Numbered from the stretch's first letter, positions 35,021 to 44,248 are shown. The stretch: DNA of 64,000 bases from Mycobacterium sp. D16Q14 (GCA_002013415.1 MAEX01000015.1:1-64000); one strand, 5' to 3'. The notes: generated by a model from the letters alone, not told the origin. Numbers and translations: made by a program.

Positions 35021-36059
35021 TCGCCACCGCCCGCCTGAACAGCTGCAGAGTCAGACCGTGGAGGTAATCACCCACCGCCACAGGTGCTTTCCCGGCGAAT
35101 GCACGCGCGTGCGTACCCTCCAGGATGATGCCCAGCTTGAAGCAGGCCAGCACCGTGTACCAGTCCATCGCACTCAGATCACGATCCGTGCGTTCGGCGT
35201 AGTGCGCGACGAGCTCCCCGGGTGTGGGCAGGTTCCCGGCCTGTACGAGTGCTCCGCCCAGTGACGCATCGTCGGTCTCCGACGGCCAGGTCGCCAGCAG
35301 CCACCCCAAATCCAACAGCGGGTCGCCGATGGTCGACATTTCCCAGTCCACGATCGCCGCCAACTGCGGGCCATCGCGACGGAACATCATGTTGGCCAGG
35401 TGGAAATCGCCGTGCATGATTCCCGGCTTCCACTGCGACGGCCGATGCTGCTCAAGCCAATCCGCGACGGACTGCAGGCCCGGGATATCCGGGCCTGGAT
35501 ATCCCTCATGCTTGACATACGAGTCGAGCTCCTTGAGCCAGCGCGGCACTTGGCGCTCCAGGAAGCCATCGGGATTGCCGTAGCCATCCAGTCCCAGCGT
35601 CTGGTAGTCCAGTGCGCCCAGCGCAGCAATACCGCTGACCGCCTCCAACCCCATCTGATGCCGGACATCCGCACTGCCGGCATGTAACTCCGGCAGGGTA
35701 ACCGAGGCATTGAAGCCGTCGACCGGCTCCATCAGGTAGAACACCGCGCCACCCAGCACCGTCTCGTCGACGCAGGCCGCGATGAGTTCCGGCGCTGGAA
35801 CTCCTTGCCCGCGTAATGCTCCCAGCAATCGCGCCTCGCGGCGGATCACGTTGTTGCTGGCCTCACGCAGGTGCTTCGGCGGCCGCCGCAACACGTACTC
35901 GCGGCCGCCCCGGGTGAACCGCACCATGATGTTCTGAGTGCCTCCCGTGATCGCGGAGATATCCGCAACCTCACCCACGGGGAGCCCTTGCTCGTCCATC
36001 CAGCGCGAAACTATCTCGAAATCAACGCTTTTCGGATCTACATGCTGCGGTGCGGCCAT
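35010..36059 (-). CDS. APH/ACAD10-like phosphotransferase family protein
   Basis: This 349-residue protein has the aminoglycoside phosphotransferase kinase fold: YVLRRPPK, the catalytic loop MHGDFHLANMM and metal-binding IVDWEMSTIGDPLLDLG. Proteins of this type are fused to, or encoded with, acyl-CoA dehydrogenases (ACAD10/11, FadE36) and phosphorylate hydroxylated acyl groups. Its ATG overlaps the stop of the acyl-CoA dehydrogenase gene by one base (TAATG), which supports joint action on one substrate. Confidence 0.88.
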   Translation of the reverse strand: MAAPQHVDPKSVDFEIVSRWMDEQGLPVGEVADISAITGGTQNIMVRFTRGGREYVLRRPPKHLREASNNVIRREARLLGALRGQGVPAPELIAACVDETVLGGAVFYLMEPVDGFNASVTLPELHAGSADVRHQMGLEAVSGIAALGALDYQTLGLDGYGNPDGFLERQVPRWLKELDSYVKHEGYPGPDIPGLQSVADWLEQHRPSQWKPGIMHGDFHLANMMFRRDGPQLAAIVDWEMSTIGDPLLDLGWLLATWPSETDDASLGGALVQAGNLPTPGELVAHYAERTDRDLSAMDWYTVLACFKLGIILEGTHARAFAGKAPVAVGDYLHGLTLQLFRRAVAITG

Positions 36060-37348
36060 TACAGATTGCCCACCCGGTGCTCGATCCGCGCCGCCACATG
36101 CGCCCGCGCCTTCTCCGTCAGCGCCGGTATGTGGCTCGGCGGGAACAGCCCCTCATACGGGGTGTAATCCTTGAGGACCTCCTTGGCGATGGTCACCTTG
36201 TGCACCTCGGTCGGGCCGTCGACCAGACCCATCACCTCCGAGTACAGGAACATCTTGGCCAGCGGCATCTCCTCGGACACCCCGAGCGAGCCGTGCAGAT
36301 GCAGGGCACGCTGGGCGACATCGTGCATGACTTTCGGCATGGCGGCCTTGATCGCCGCAATGTCTTTGCGCACCTTGAGGTAGTCCTGGTGCTTGTCGAT
36401 CAGCCAGGCGGTACGGAGCACCAGCAGACGGAACGATTCCATCTCGATCCAGCTGTCGGCGATGCGCTCCTGCGTCATCTGCAGCTTCGCAATGGTGCCG
36501 CCACGCGCTTCCCGGCTGATGACACGCTCACACATCATGTCGAATGCCTTGCGCACCTGGGCCACCGTGCGCATGGCGTGGTGCACGCGGCCTCCACCAA
36601 GACGGGTCTGCGCGATCACGAACGCGGCACCTTCGGCACCCAGCATGTTCTCGGCGGGAATCCGGGCGTTGGTGAAGCGGGTGTATGCCTCGTCCTCGCT
36701 GAACCCGTGCACGGTGATGTTTCTGACGATCTCGACTCCGGGGGCGTTCGGGTCGACGATGAACATGGACATGCCCTGGTAGGGACTGACGTCCGGGTTG
36801 GTGACGGCCATGACGATCCAGAAGGCCGCGTGCCGCGCTTCGGAGTTGAACCACTTCTCCCCGTTGAGGATCCACTCGCCACCGTCGCGCACCGCGGTGG
36901 TCTTGAATAGCGTCGGATCGGATCCGCCCTGCGGCTCGGTCATGACGTAACAGGAGCCGATGTCACCGTCCATCAGCGGCTGCAGATAGGTGGCCTTCTG
37001 AGCTTCCGTCCCGTAGTGCGCGAGGATCTCGGCATTGCCGGTGTCGGGTGCCTGGCATCCGAATATCGAAGGCCCCCAGACCGACCTGCCCAGTATTTCA
37101 TTGAGAAGCGCCAGCTTGAGCTGCCCGAAGCCCGGGCCGCCCAGTTCGGGTCCGAGGTGGCAGGCCCACAGGCCGCGCCGCTTGACCTCTTCCTTGAGTG
37201 GACGTACGTAGTCCATGGCCTCTTTGTCGGACTTGTCGTACGGATTGGGGAACACGTAGTCGAGCGGTTCGACCTCGGTGCGGACGAACTCCTCGGCCCA
37301 GTCCAGCAGCTCCTGGTACTCGGGGTCGGTTTCGAAATCCCATGCCAT
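36059..37348 (-). CDS. Acyl-CoA dehydrogenase
   Basis: This 429-residue flavoprotein has the ACAD domains in order: N-terminal helices, the FAD strand region YVMTEPQGGSDPT and the WILNGEKWFNSEARHA loop, and the C-terminal helices (ALHLHGSLGVSEEMPLAKM). It oxidises an acyl-CoA to enoyl-CoA. ATG 37348 follows AGGAAG and lies one base after the tetR stop. The neighbouring APH and SDR genes suggest a hydroxy- or branched-acid route. Confidence 0.92.
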   Translation of the reverse strand: MAWDFETDPEYQELLDWAEEFVRTEVEPLDYVFPNPYDKSDKEAMDYVRPLKEEVKRRGLWACHLGPELGGPGFGQLKLALLNEILGRSVWGPSIFGCQAPDTGNAEILAHYGTEAQKATYLQPLMDGDIGSCYVMTEPQGGSDPTLFKTTAVRDGGEWILNGEKWFNSEARHAAFWIVMAVTNPDVSPYQGMSMFIVDPNAPGVEIVRNITVHGFSEDEAYTRFTNARIPAENMLGAEGAAFVIAQTRLGGGRVHHAMRTVAQVRKAFDMMCERVISREARGGTIAKLQMTQERIADSWIEMESFRLLVLRTAWLIDKHQDYLKVRKDIAAIKAAMPKVMHDVAQRALHLHGSLGVSEEMPLAKMFLYSEVMGLVDGPTEVHKVTIAKEVLKDYTPYEGLFPPSHIPALTEKARAHVAARIEHRVGNL

Positions 37349-37349
37349 G

Positions 37350-38003
37350 TCAGTCACTTCCTGTCGGTTCGGGTTCAACGGGACGGTCCAACTGGACACC
37401 GTCCAAGACCATGTCGGCGATGCGTTTGGCGATCTGTGCCGGGCTCTTGCCGTCGGCGCGGTACCAGACCGCCACCATGTTGAGCATCCCGAGAATCGCG
37501 TTGGTGATCAGGTGATCGGAGGTACGAAACGCCCCGGCCTCGTGGCCCTCGTCGAGGACGCGCTGCCAGCAGCGCTGCAACTCGTCGCGTAGTACCTGCA
37601 GCTCCGCGGCGCGCTCACCGGTCAGCGCGGAGCCATCGCGGACCTGGATGGCGACCTGCTTGCGGTACTTGACGATGAGGATGACGTAGGAGCCGATCAG
37701 CGTGCGCAGGCGCTTGGCCGGGGCGGTGCTCATACCCGCGATATGAGCGGCCTCGGTGAGCATCTCGTCGATGTAGCTGCGCAGGATCTCCCAGAGAAGT
37801 TCCTCTTTTGATCCGATGTGGTAGTACAGCGCACCACCGCGCACACCCGCCGCCGAGCCGATCTCTGCCACCCCGGTGCCGTGAAATCCCTTTTCCGCGA
37901 AGAGTTCCGTTGCCGCATCCATGATCCGCCGGCGGGTCGCCGCGGCATCACCGTCGGACGCGGGCGGCCGGCCCCGCCGCGGTTTGGCGCCGGCCTCCGT
38001 CAC
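37350..38003 (-). CDS. TetR-family regulator
   Basis: This 217-residue protein has a TetR HTH (ELFAEKGFHGTGVAEIGSAAGVRGGALYYHI) and a helical ligand domain. The GTG at 38003 overlaps the SDR stop as GTGA. Being inside the operon it probably controls, it may bind the inverted repeat at 38752-38775 ahead of the first gene and respond to an acyl-CoA. Confidence 0.9.
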   Translation of the reverse strand: MTEAGAKPRRGRPPASDGDAAATRRRIMDAATELFAEKGFHGTGVAEIGSAAGVRGGALYYHIGSKEELLWEILRSYIDEMLTEAAHIAGMSTAPAKRLRTLIGSYVILIVKYRKQVAIQVRDGSALTGERAAELQVLRDELQRCWQRVLDEGHEAGAFRTSDHLITNAILGMLNMVAVWYRADGKSPAQIAKRIADMVLDGVQLDRPVEPEPTGSD

Positions 38004-38737
38004 AGGATGCCGCCGTCCAGGCGAATCGTCGTTCCCGTGCAGTAGGCCGACGCGTCGCTCGCGAGATACAGTGCCGCGCCGACGATATCCTCCGGCTCAC
38101 CGACACGTCGCAACGGAATGCTGGGAATGAGCGCCTCCGCGAATCCCGCCGGCCAGGCCGCCGCGATATCGGTGTTGAACAGCCCGCACTGAATCGTGTT
38201 GGCACGCACGGTCGGTCCAAAGGTATGCGCCAGCCCGAGGGTCAGGGCGTTTAAACCGGCCTTGGCCGCCGCGTACGGCAGCGCGGTGGCGTCGGGCCGT
38301 ACCGCTTCGATCGAGCTGATGTTGATGATCGAGCCGCCCGCACCTGCCGCCATCTTGGTGGCAATCGATGCCGACAGCCGGAACGGACCCTTCAAGTTGA
38401 CCCCGATCACCTTGTCGAACAATGCTTCCGAGACCTGGTCCAGGCTGGGGTACAGCGGTGACAGCCCCGCGTTGTTCACCAGCACGTCCACGCGGCCGAA
38501 TTCGCGGTACACGGTGTCGACCAGCTCATCGCATTGTGCCCAGGAGCTGACATTGCAGGCCACCGGTAGCGCGCGGCGGCCCTGCTCGGCTTCCACCTTG
38601 GCGGCCAGCTCGCTACAGGAGTCGATCTTGCGGCTCGCGATCACCACATCGGCGCCGTGGGCCGCGAACGCCTGCACCATCGCTCGCCCCAAGCCGCGGC
38701 TTCCACCGGTGACGACGACGACCTTGTCCTGCAGCAT
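38000..38737 (-). CDS. Short-chain dehydrogenase/reductase
   Basis: This 245-residue classical SDR has the cofactor motif VTGGSRGLGRA, NNAG, catalytic Ser in INISSIEAV and YxxxK (YAAAKAG). It is likely a 3-hydroxyacyl or alcohol dehydrogenase. The ATG at 38737 has GGAGGAG upstream; Met at 38752 is also in frame. First gene of the SDR-tetR-ACAD-APH operon. Confidence 0.9.
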   Translation of the reverse strand: MLQDKVVVVTGGSRGLGRAMVQAFAAHGADVVIASRKIDSCSELAAKVEAEQGRRALPVACNVSSWAQCDELVDTVYREFGRVDVLVNNAGLSPLYPSLDQVSEALFDKVIGVNLKGPFRLSASIATKMAAGAGGSIINISSIEAVRPDATALPYAAAKAGLNALTLGLAHTFGPTVRANTIQCGLFNTDIAAAWPAGFAEALIPSIPLRRVGEPEDIVGAALYLASDASAYCTGTTIRLDGGIL

Positions 38738-38751
38738 TCGAGTCTCCTCCA

Positions 38752-38775
38752 TTAATGTGGCGATCGATACATTAA
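38752..38775. promoter_or_regulatory. Inverted repeat upstream of the SDR operon
   Basis: TTAATGT (38752-38758), ten bases containing CGATCG, ACATTAA (38769-38775): perfect 7+7 arms just before the ribosome site. It is A+T-rich in a G+C-rich region and well placed as the operator of the operon's TetR. Confidence 0.65.
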
Positions 38776-38813
38776 GGACGCGACGCCGATAACGCAAGGG
38801 CTGCCGTGATCGA

Positions 38814-39494
38814 TCAGCGAGCGAGCTTGTCCAGCAGCAAGGTGAACAGCGCTTCGGTCTTATCGTCGTTGGGGTCGAGTCGGCAGAACATCACCGAGGC
38901 GACATAGTTCGCGCGCTGTCGCGCCACCAGTCGGCACGACCACGGTGAGCGGTCGGTGGTGCGCGTCCAGTTCACCTCGTCGTGACCGCTGTGCACGACG
39001 CTGAGCGTCCAGCTCTCCTGGACACCACCCACCGCGGTAGTGCCATGCACTCCATCGCATCGGGACATGCGCTGGGCAAACTGCTCGAACTGCTGGCTCG
39101 CCGAGCTGGCGGTCTCGAACACGATGAGCGCCGTGCCGATGGTGTGTCTGCGGACCTTTCCGACGGTTTCGGAGTACGCCCGGATGCGTGCCGCGCTGAA
39201 GCTCAGGTACTGCTGCCGCGTGGCCAGGGAGTATCCGTACGCGCAATCGGACACGGTGTTCGCCGTCGAGAGCACCGTGTCGAGCGGCGGAATGGTCTTG
39301 ACCCCCGGAAGACCCACTGCCGCACGAATATCCGATGCCGACAGCAGGCGATCTTCAAGGTCGGCCTGCCTCGGCGGCAACACCTGGTAGAGCCTCTCCG
39401 GCTTGGCGGGGGCGGCGGCCTCACCCGCGACCGCATGGGTGCACGACGTAAACAGCGCAGACAGACTGAGCAAAATGATTGGTAACCAGCGCAT
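38814..39494 (-). CDS. PknH-like sensor-domain lipoprotein, paralogue 1
   Basis: This 226-residue protein has a signal peptide with lipobox FTSC and a PknH-type extracellular sensor domain (PF14032). Four Cys in the mature part (SDCAYG, MSRCDGV, WSCRLVARQ, VMFC) fit the two disulfides of that fold. It is anchored outside the membrane and may sense or carry an envelope ligand. Its ATG overlaps the stop of the paralogue upstream as TAATG. Confidence 0.87.
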   Translation of the reverse strand: MRWLPIILLSLSALFTSCTHAVAGEAAAPAKPERLYQVLPPRQADLEDRLLSASDIRAAVGLPGVKTIPPLDTVLSTANTVSDCAYGYSLATRQQYLSFSAARIRAYSETVGKVRRHTIGTALIVFETASSASQQFEQFAQRMSRCDGVHGTTAVGGVQESWTLSVVHSGHDEVNWTRTTDRSPWSCRLVARQRANYVASVMFCRLDPNDDKTEALFTLLLDKLAR

Positions 39495-40177
39495 TACCGT
39501 GCCTCCGAGAGCTTCATCGTCAATCGGTTCAGCACATCGCCCGCCTTGTTATCGGAACCATGGGTGCAGAACATCGACGATGCCACGAAGTTGGTCCGCT
39601 GTCGTGCGGCCATGTAGCAGGTCCAGCTGGAGTCGACCACGCTACGCGTCCAGGCCACCTCATCAGCGGTATCGGCGCTGGTGACGCTCAGCTTCCAGGC
39701 GTCGGCGGCGTCACGCCTCTTCTGCGTGGTGACGCCATCACATTGCGACATCCGGCCGGCGAATCTCCGAAACTCACGCTGCGCGGTGCGCGTATCACCG
39801 AAAACGATCAGCGCGTTCGCTACCGAGTACTCCCTGACCTCCTCGGTCTCTTGCGAGTACCCCTCAATTCGCGCGGCCTCGTATCCCGAGTACTGCACGA
39901 CCTCGGCAAGCGAATAACCCAGCGCGCATGGCAGGCCGGGGTCAGTCGACCCGAACATGCCGTCTACCGGGTCCCACACCTTCAGGAGTCTCGGGAGGCC
40001 GGTAACTTCCCGAACCTCCTCGGGAGTGAGCAGCCGCCCGCGAAGCTTGCCGTCTACCGGCTGAATCTCGCGGTAGAGGCTCTCCCTGTCCACCGGCACC
40101 AGCGCCTCACCATCGGCAATCCGCGTGCAACCAGCCAAACTAAGCGCCGCACACAACAGCGCGATACCTCGATGCAT
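39494..40177 (-). CDS. PknH-like sensor-domain lipoprotein, paralogue 2
   Basis: This 227-residue protein has lipobox LAGC and the same sensor domain with four Cys in matching places (LPCALG, MSQCDGV, WTCYMAARQ, SMFC). It is the upstream member of a translationally coupled tandem pair. The start at 40177 is preferred over 40198 because it gives a compact signal peptide. Function unknown. Confidence 0.87.
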   Translation of the reverse strand: MHRGIALLCAALSLAGCTRIADGEALVPVDRESLYREIQPVDGKLRGRLLTPEEVREVTGLPRLLKVWDPVDGMFGSTDPGLPCALGYSLAEVVQYSGYEAARIEGYSQETEEVREYSVANALIVFGDTRTAQREFRRFAGRMSQCDGVTTQKRRDAADAWKLSVTSADTADEVAWTRSVVDSSWTCYMAARQRTNFVASSMFCTHGSDNKAGDVLNRLTMKLSEAR

Positions 40178-40227
40178 GCACACCCCCTGTCCCCGCAACC
40201 CTCGATCGGGGTTTGCTAGGAGTGTAG

Positions 40228-41499
40228 CTACACCACCAGTGCCATGCGTGGATCGGTCAGCATCGCACCCAGATCCGCGAGGAACTTCGACCCCTGCTCA
40301 CCATCGACCAACCGGTGGTCGAAGGACAGCGCCAGCGTGGTGACGTCGCGGACCGCGAGCTCGCCGTCCACCACCCACGGGCGTTTGGCGATCGAGCCCA
40401 GGGCCAGGATGGCCGCTTCACCCGGATTGATGATCGGGGTGCCCGCATCGATGCCGAACACGCCGATGTTGGTCAGCGTGAACGTTCCACCGGTCATATC
40501 GGCGGGCGCCGTCTTTCCCTCACGCGCGGTGGTCACCAACTGCGCGAAGACCGCGGCCAGCTCACGCAGCGACATCCCGTTGGCGCTCTTGACATTCGGA
40601 ACCACTAGTCCGCGCTCGGTCGCTGCCGCGACACCCAGATTCACGTAGTGCTTGATGACGATCTCGCCGGCCTGCTCGTCCCAGGTGGAGTTGAGGGAGG
40701 GGTGCGACCGCAGCGTCAGCAGCACCATCCGCGCGACCAGCGTCATCGGGGTGAGCTTGAGATCGGGGTGCTTGGACTTCAACTCGGCGAGCAGCTCCAT
40801 CGTCGCGGTCATGTCCACCGTCAGGAATTCGGTGACGTGCGGCGCGGTGAAGGCGCTGCGGACCATGGCGGCGGCGGTGTGCTTGCGGACGCCCGCGACG
40901 GGGATCCGCGTTTCCCCGCCCACCGGTACCGCGGGTTCTACCTGCGGAGCGCGGGCGGTGAGGCTGCGGGTGTAGGCCTCCACATCCTGTCGGGTGATGA
41001 TGCCCCCGATCCCGGTGCCGCTGATCAGGTCGAGGGCCACGCCGAGTTCGTCGGCCAGCTTGCGCACCGACGGTTTGGCAGCGGGGCGAGGCTGGTCCAA
41101 CGCCGCCGGCTGAACTGCCACCGGCGCGGTCGCCTCCGTCTCCTCCACCAGCGCAAGCGCGGCTGCCCCGGTTCCCGCACGACGTCGACGCCGGGTCTGG
41201 CCACTCGATTCCGACGGACCGTAACCGACGAGGTTCGCGGGCGCGTCCGGTTCGGCACCGGCCACCTCGATCGAGATCAGCGGTGAACCGACCGCAAGGG
41301 TCGAATTCTCGGCCGCGTCCAACGCCACCACGGTTCCTTCGTAGGGGGAGGGCAGCTCGACCATCGCTTTCGCGGTTTCCACATCGGCGAGCACCTGGTT
41401 CAGCTTTACCTCGTCGCCGACTTTCACCTTCCACGAGATCAGATCGGCTTCGGTGAGCCCCTCACCGAGATCTGGGAGCAGAAACTGTTTGACTGCCAT
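40228..41499 (-). CDS. bkdC: Branched-chain keto-acid dehydrogenase E2 (lipoyl acyltransferase)
   Basis: This 423-residue E2 has one lipoyl domain (lipoyl Lys in DVETAKAMVEL), a charged linker, a peripheral subunit-binding domain (VRKLADELGVALDLISGTGIGGIITRQDV) and the catalytic domain with HRLVDG near the C-terminus. It moves the acyl group from E1 to CoA. Last gene of a bkdA-bkdB-bkdC operon, like Rv2497c-Rv2495c. The pyruvate-type alternative is less likely given that resemblance. Confidence 0.92.
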   Translation of the reverse strand: MAVKQFLLPDLGEGLTEADLISWKVKVGDEVKLNQVLADVETAKAMVELPSPYEGTVVALDAAENSTLAVGSPLISIEVAGAEPDAPANLVGYGPSESSGQTRRRRRAGTGAAALALVEETEATAPVAVQPAALDQPRPAAKPSVRKLADELGVALDLISGTGIGGIITRQDVEAYTRSLTARAPQVEPAVPVGGETRIPVAGVRKHTAAAMVRSAFTAPHVTEFLTVDMTATMELLAELKSKHPDLKLTPMTLVARMVLLTLRSHPSLNSTWDEQAGEIVIKHYVNLGVAAATERGLVVPNVKSANGMSLRELAAVFAQLVTTAREGKTAPADMTGGTFTLTNIGVFGIDAGTPIINPGEAAILALGSIAKRPWVVDGELAVRDVTTLALSFDHRLVDGEQGSKFLADLGAMLTDPRMALVV

Positions 41500-41515
41500 G
41501 GATTTCGCATTCCTC

Positions 41516-42499
41516 CTAGGCGGCAATGGCGCGGTCGACGGCGTCCATCACTCGCTCCGCGTCGGGCAGGTAGTGGTGCTCCACCTTGTTGGCGGGGTAC
41601 GGCAGGGCGAAGCCACCGACGCGCAGAATCGGGGCCTCCAGGTGATAGAAGCACCGCTCGGTGATGCGTGCCGCGATCTCCGCGCCCAATCCCATGAACA
41701 CCGATGCCTCGTGAACCACCACCAGCCGTCCGGTCTTGCGTACCGACGCCTCCAGGGTGTCGAAGTCGACCGGCGAGAGGGAGCGCAGATCCACCACCTC
41801 TATCGACATACCCTCCGCGGCTGCCATATCCGCGGCAGCGGTGGCGACGGCGACCATCGGACCGTACGCGGCGACGGTCGCCGCGGTGCCGGGCCGGACG
41901 ATACGGGCAGAGGACAGGGAAAGGGCCGGGGCCGCCGTGTCTTCCAGGTTGACCTCGCCCTTCTCCCAATAGCGGCGCTTGGGCTCAAAGAAGATGACCG
42001 GGTCATCGCAGGCCACGGACTGGCGGATCATGTCGTAGGCATCCTGCGGCGATCCGCACGCCACCACCCGGAGGCCGGCCGTGTGGGCGAAGTACGCCTC
42101 CGGCGATTCCGAATGGTGCTCCACCGCACCGATTCCGCCACCAAACGGGATGCGGATGGTCAGCGGCATGCCCACCGCACCCTTGGTCCGATAGTGCAGC
42201 TTGGCCACCTGACTGACGATCTGGTCAAAGGCCGGGTACACGAAGCCGTCGAACTGGATCTCGCACACCGGGCGATATCCACGCATGGCCAAACCCACTG
42301 CAGTGCCGATGATTCCGGACTCGGCGAGCGGCGTATCGATGACCCGATGGTCACCGAAGTCCTTCTGCAGCCCATCGGTGACCCGGAAGACGCCGCCGAG
42401 CTTGCCCACGTCCTCCCCCATGACGATCACCTTGTCGTCGTCTTCCAGGGCCGCACGCAGACCTGCATTCAGGGCACCGGACATGGTCATTCTGGTCAT
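41516..42499 (-). CDS. bkdB: Branched-chain keto-acid dehydrogenase E1 beta
   Basis: This 327-residue subunit has the transketolase-type beta motifs: VIVMGEDVGKLGGVFRVT, DTPLAESGIIGTAVG, IPFGGGIGAVEHHSESPEAYFAH and the C-terminal VVVHEA. It binds thiamine diphosphate together with E1 alpha. It starts with an ATGA overlap on bkdA and is followed by bkdC after 16 bases. Confidence 0.93.
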   Translation of the reverse strand: MTRMTMSGALNAGLRAALEDDDKVIVMGEDVGKLGGVFRVTDGLQKDFGDHRVIDTPLAESGIIGTAVGLAMRGYRPVCEIQFDGFVYPAFDQIVSQVAKLHYRTKGAVGMPLTIRIPFGGGIGAVEHHSESPEAYFAHTAGLRVVACGSPQDAYDMIRQSVACDDPVIFFEPKRRYWEKGEVNLEDTAAPALSLSSARIVRPGTAATVAAYGPMVAVATAAADMAAAEGMSIEVVDLRSLSPVDFDTLEASVRKTGRLVVVHEASVFMGLGAEIAARITERCFYHLEAPILRVGGFALPYPANKVEHHYLPDAERVMDAVDRAIAA

Positions 42500-43608
42500 G
42501 ATGCGTAGGTCCCTTCTCTTCGCGCAAGCGGCTCATCGACCCCTTCGACTCCAAAGCCTGCGAGGTATTCCAGATAGTCGCGTCGTTCCGCGGCGACAAG
42601 TGAATGTGGCTCTGCGTATACGTGATTGAACATGTCCGCGGCAGTTGGCTCGATCGTGCCGAGACATCCGGCGCGCATCTCGGCGGCGACCTTATCGGCC
42701 CTAGCCGCGATGCGCTGCTTCTCCGAATCCGTCAGGGCTCCTCGTCGCGCCAGGTACTTTTCCACCCGCGACAGCGGATCCTTGGCGCGCCACTCCTCGA
42801 GCTCGGCGGCGTTGCGGTACTTGGTGGGGTCGTCGGAGGTGGTGTGCGGCCCCATCCGATAGGTGACCGCTTCGATCAGGGTGGGCCCGCTGCCCTCGCG
42901 CGCGCGACGCAGCGCCGCCCGCGTCGTGGACATCACCGCGAGCACATCGTTGCCGTCCACCTGAATTCCCGGCACCCCGAATCCGGTGCCGCGCGCCGCC
43001 AGTGGCAGATGGCTCTGCACCCGCACCGGCTCGCTGATGGCCCACTGATTGTTCTGGCAGAAGAAGACAACGGGCGCACCGAAACTCGATGCGAAGGCGA
43101 AGGCCTCCGACACATCGCCCTGACTGGTGGCGCCGTCGCCGAAGTACGCGATGACCGCGGTATCCGCCCCGTCGAACTTGACGCCCATGGCGTATCCGGT
43201 GGCGTGCAGCGTCTGCGCGCCGACGATGATCGCGGGTGCTGTGACGTTGTGGTCGCGGGGATTCCAGCCCGACTGGGTGGAGCCCCGCCAGAACTGGAGC
43301 ATGGCCGTGGGTTCGACGCCGCGGCAGTACGCGACACCGTGCTCACGGAAGCTGGTGAAGGCGAAGTCGTCGTGCGCCAGCGCACGGGCAGAGCCGACCT
43401 GTGCGGCCTCCTGGCCCAGCAGCGGTGCCCACAGCGCGAGCTCGCCCTGACGCTGCAGAGCCGTGGCCTCGGTGTCGATGCGGCGGACCGCCACCATGTC
43501 CTCATACAGCGCGACAAGCTGCTCGTCGCCGATATCAGCGACCAGCGGCGCATACGCTGAATTCTCGACCCGGTTGCCTTCCGGATCCAGGAGCTGGATG
43601 GTTTCCAT
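42496..43608 (-). CDS. bkdA: Branched-chain keto-acid dehydrogenase E1 alpha
   Basis: This 370-residue subunit has the thiamine diphosphate motif GDGATSQGDVSEAFAFASSFGAPVVFFCQNN and the phosphorylation-loop-like YRMGPHTTSDDPTKYR. It decarboxylates branched 2-oxo acids from Val, Leu and Ile, feeding branched-chain and propionate units. First gene of the operon; start ATG 43608 after GGCGGGT. Divergent from an Lrp/AsnC regulator that probably controls it. Confidence 0.93.
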   Translation of the reverse strand: METIQLLDPEGNRVENSAYAPLVADIGDEQLVALYEDMVAVRRIDTEATALQRQGELALWAPLLGQEAAQVGSARALAHDDFAFTSFREHGVAYCRGVEPTAMLQFWRGSTQSGWNPRDHNVTAPAIIVGAQTLHATGYAMGVKFDGADTAVIAYFGDGATSQGDVSEAFAFASSFGAPVVFFCQNNQWAISEPVRVQSHLPLAARGTGFGVPGIQVDGNDVLAVMSTTRAALRRAREGSGPTLIEAVTYRMGPHTTSDDPTKYRNAAELEEWRAKDPLSRVEKYLARRGALTDSEKQRIAARADKVAAEMRAGCLGTIEPTAADMFNHVYAEPHSLVAAERRDYLEYLAGFGVEGVDEPLARREGTYAS

Positions 43609-43698
43609 ACCCGCCTCGCTAACGAAGTGAAGCACCACCTACCGATGACCACCACCCTGTGGTTGTGTCATGACTCACAGTGCATCAGATAGTCATAC

Positions 43699-43727
43699 TG
43701 CGCAACCGATGCGTGTTGAATTGCGCA
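43699..43727. promoter_or_regulatory. Inverted repeat between bkdA and the Lrp gene
   Basis: TGCGCAA (43699-43705), 15 bases, TTGCGCA (43721-43727): perfect 7+7 arms in the 163-bp divergent gap. A candidate Lrp/AsnC site for the bkd operon and for autoregulation. Confidence 0.55.
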
Positions 43728-43758
43728 TTCTGCATATAATTGCCGGGCCATTCTGTGC

Positions 43759-43771
43759 GATACTGCGCGCT
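43759..43771 (+). promoter_or_regulatory. Leaderless promoter of the Lrp/AsnC gene
   Basis: GATACT (43759-43764), seven bases, ATG at 43772. The spacing fits a transcript that begins with the start codon. Confidence 0.5.
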
Positions 43772-44245
43772 ATGACCACTCTCGACGCCACCGACGCCAG
43801 GTTGTTACTCGCGCTCACGCAAACACCCCGCGCGTCCGGAGTGGAGCTGGCGCAGCGGCTGAATCTGTCCCGCAACACCGTGCAGGCACGGCTCACCCGT
43901 TGGGACCAGCACGAGGCGCTGGCCGGTATCGACCACCAGATCGTGCCGCGGGCGATGGGCTATCCCATGACTGCCTACGTGACGGCTCGCATCGACCAGC
44001 ACCAGCTGAGAACCATCGGAGTAGCGCTCGCCGATGTACCGGAGGTCGTGCAGGTACACGGCCTGGCGGGCGCCGATGACCTGATGATCAAGGTGGTGGC
44101 GGTCGACAGCGACGACCTCTACCGAATCGCCGGGAACATCCTCGATATCCCGGGCATCACCCGCACATCCATCGCGATCGCCATGCACGAGTTGGTTGCA
44201 TTCCGGATGACGCCATTACTGCGGCGCCTCGCCGGGCACGACTGA
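43772..44245 (+). CDS. Lrp/AsnC-family regulator
   Basis: This 157-residue protein has an Lrp-type HTH (DARLLLALTQTPRASGVELAQRLNLSRNTVQARL) and a RAM ligand domain (VPEVVQVHGLAGADDLMIKVVA). Lrp proteins sense amino acids. Divergent from the bkd genes, so sensing of branched-chain amino acids and control of their catabolism is the natural role. ATG 43772 is supported by the leaderless -10 box. Confidence 0.9.
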   Translation: MTTLDATDARLLLALTQTPRASGVELAQRLNLSRNTVQARLTRWDQHEALAGIDHQIVPRAMGYPMTAYVTARIDQHQLRTIGVALADVPEVVQVHGLAGADDLMIKVVAVDSDDLYRIAGNILDIPGITRTSIAIAMHELVAFRMTPLLRRLAGHD

Positions 44246-44248
44246 TGC

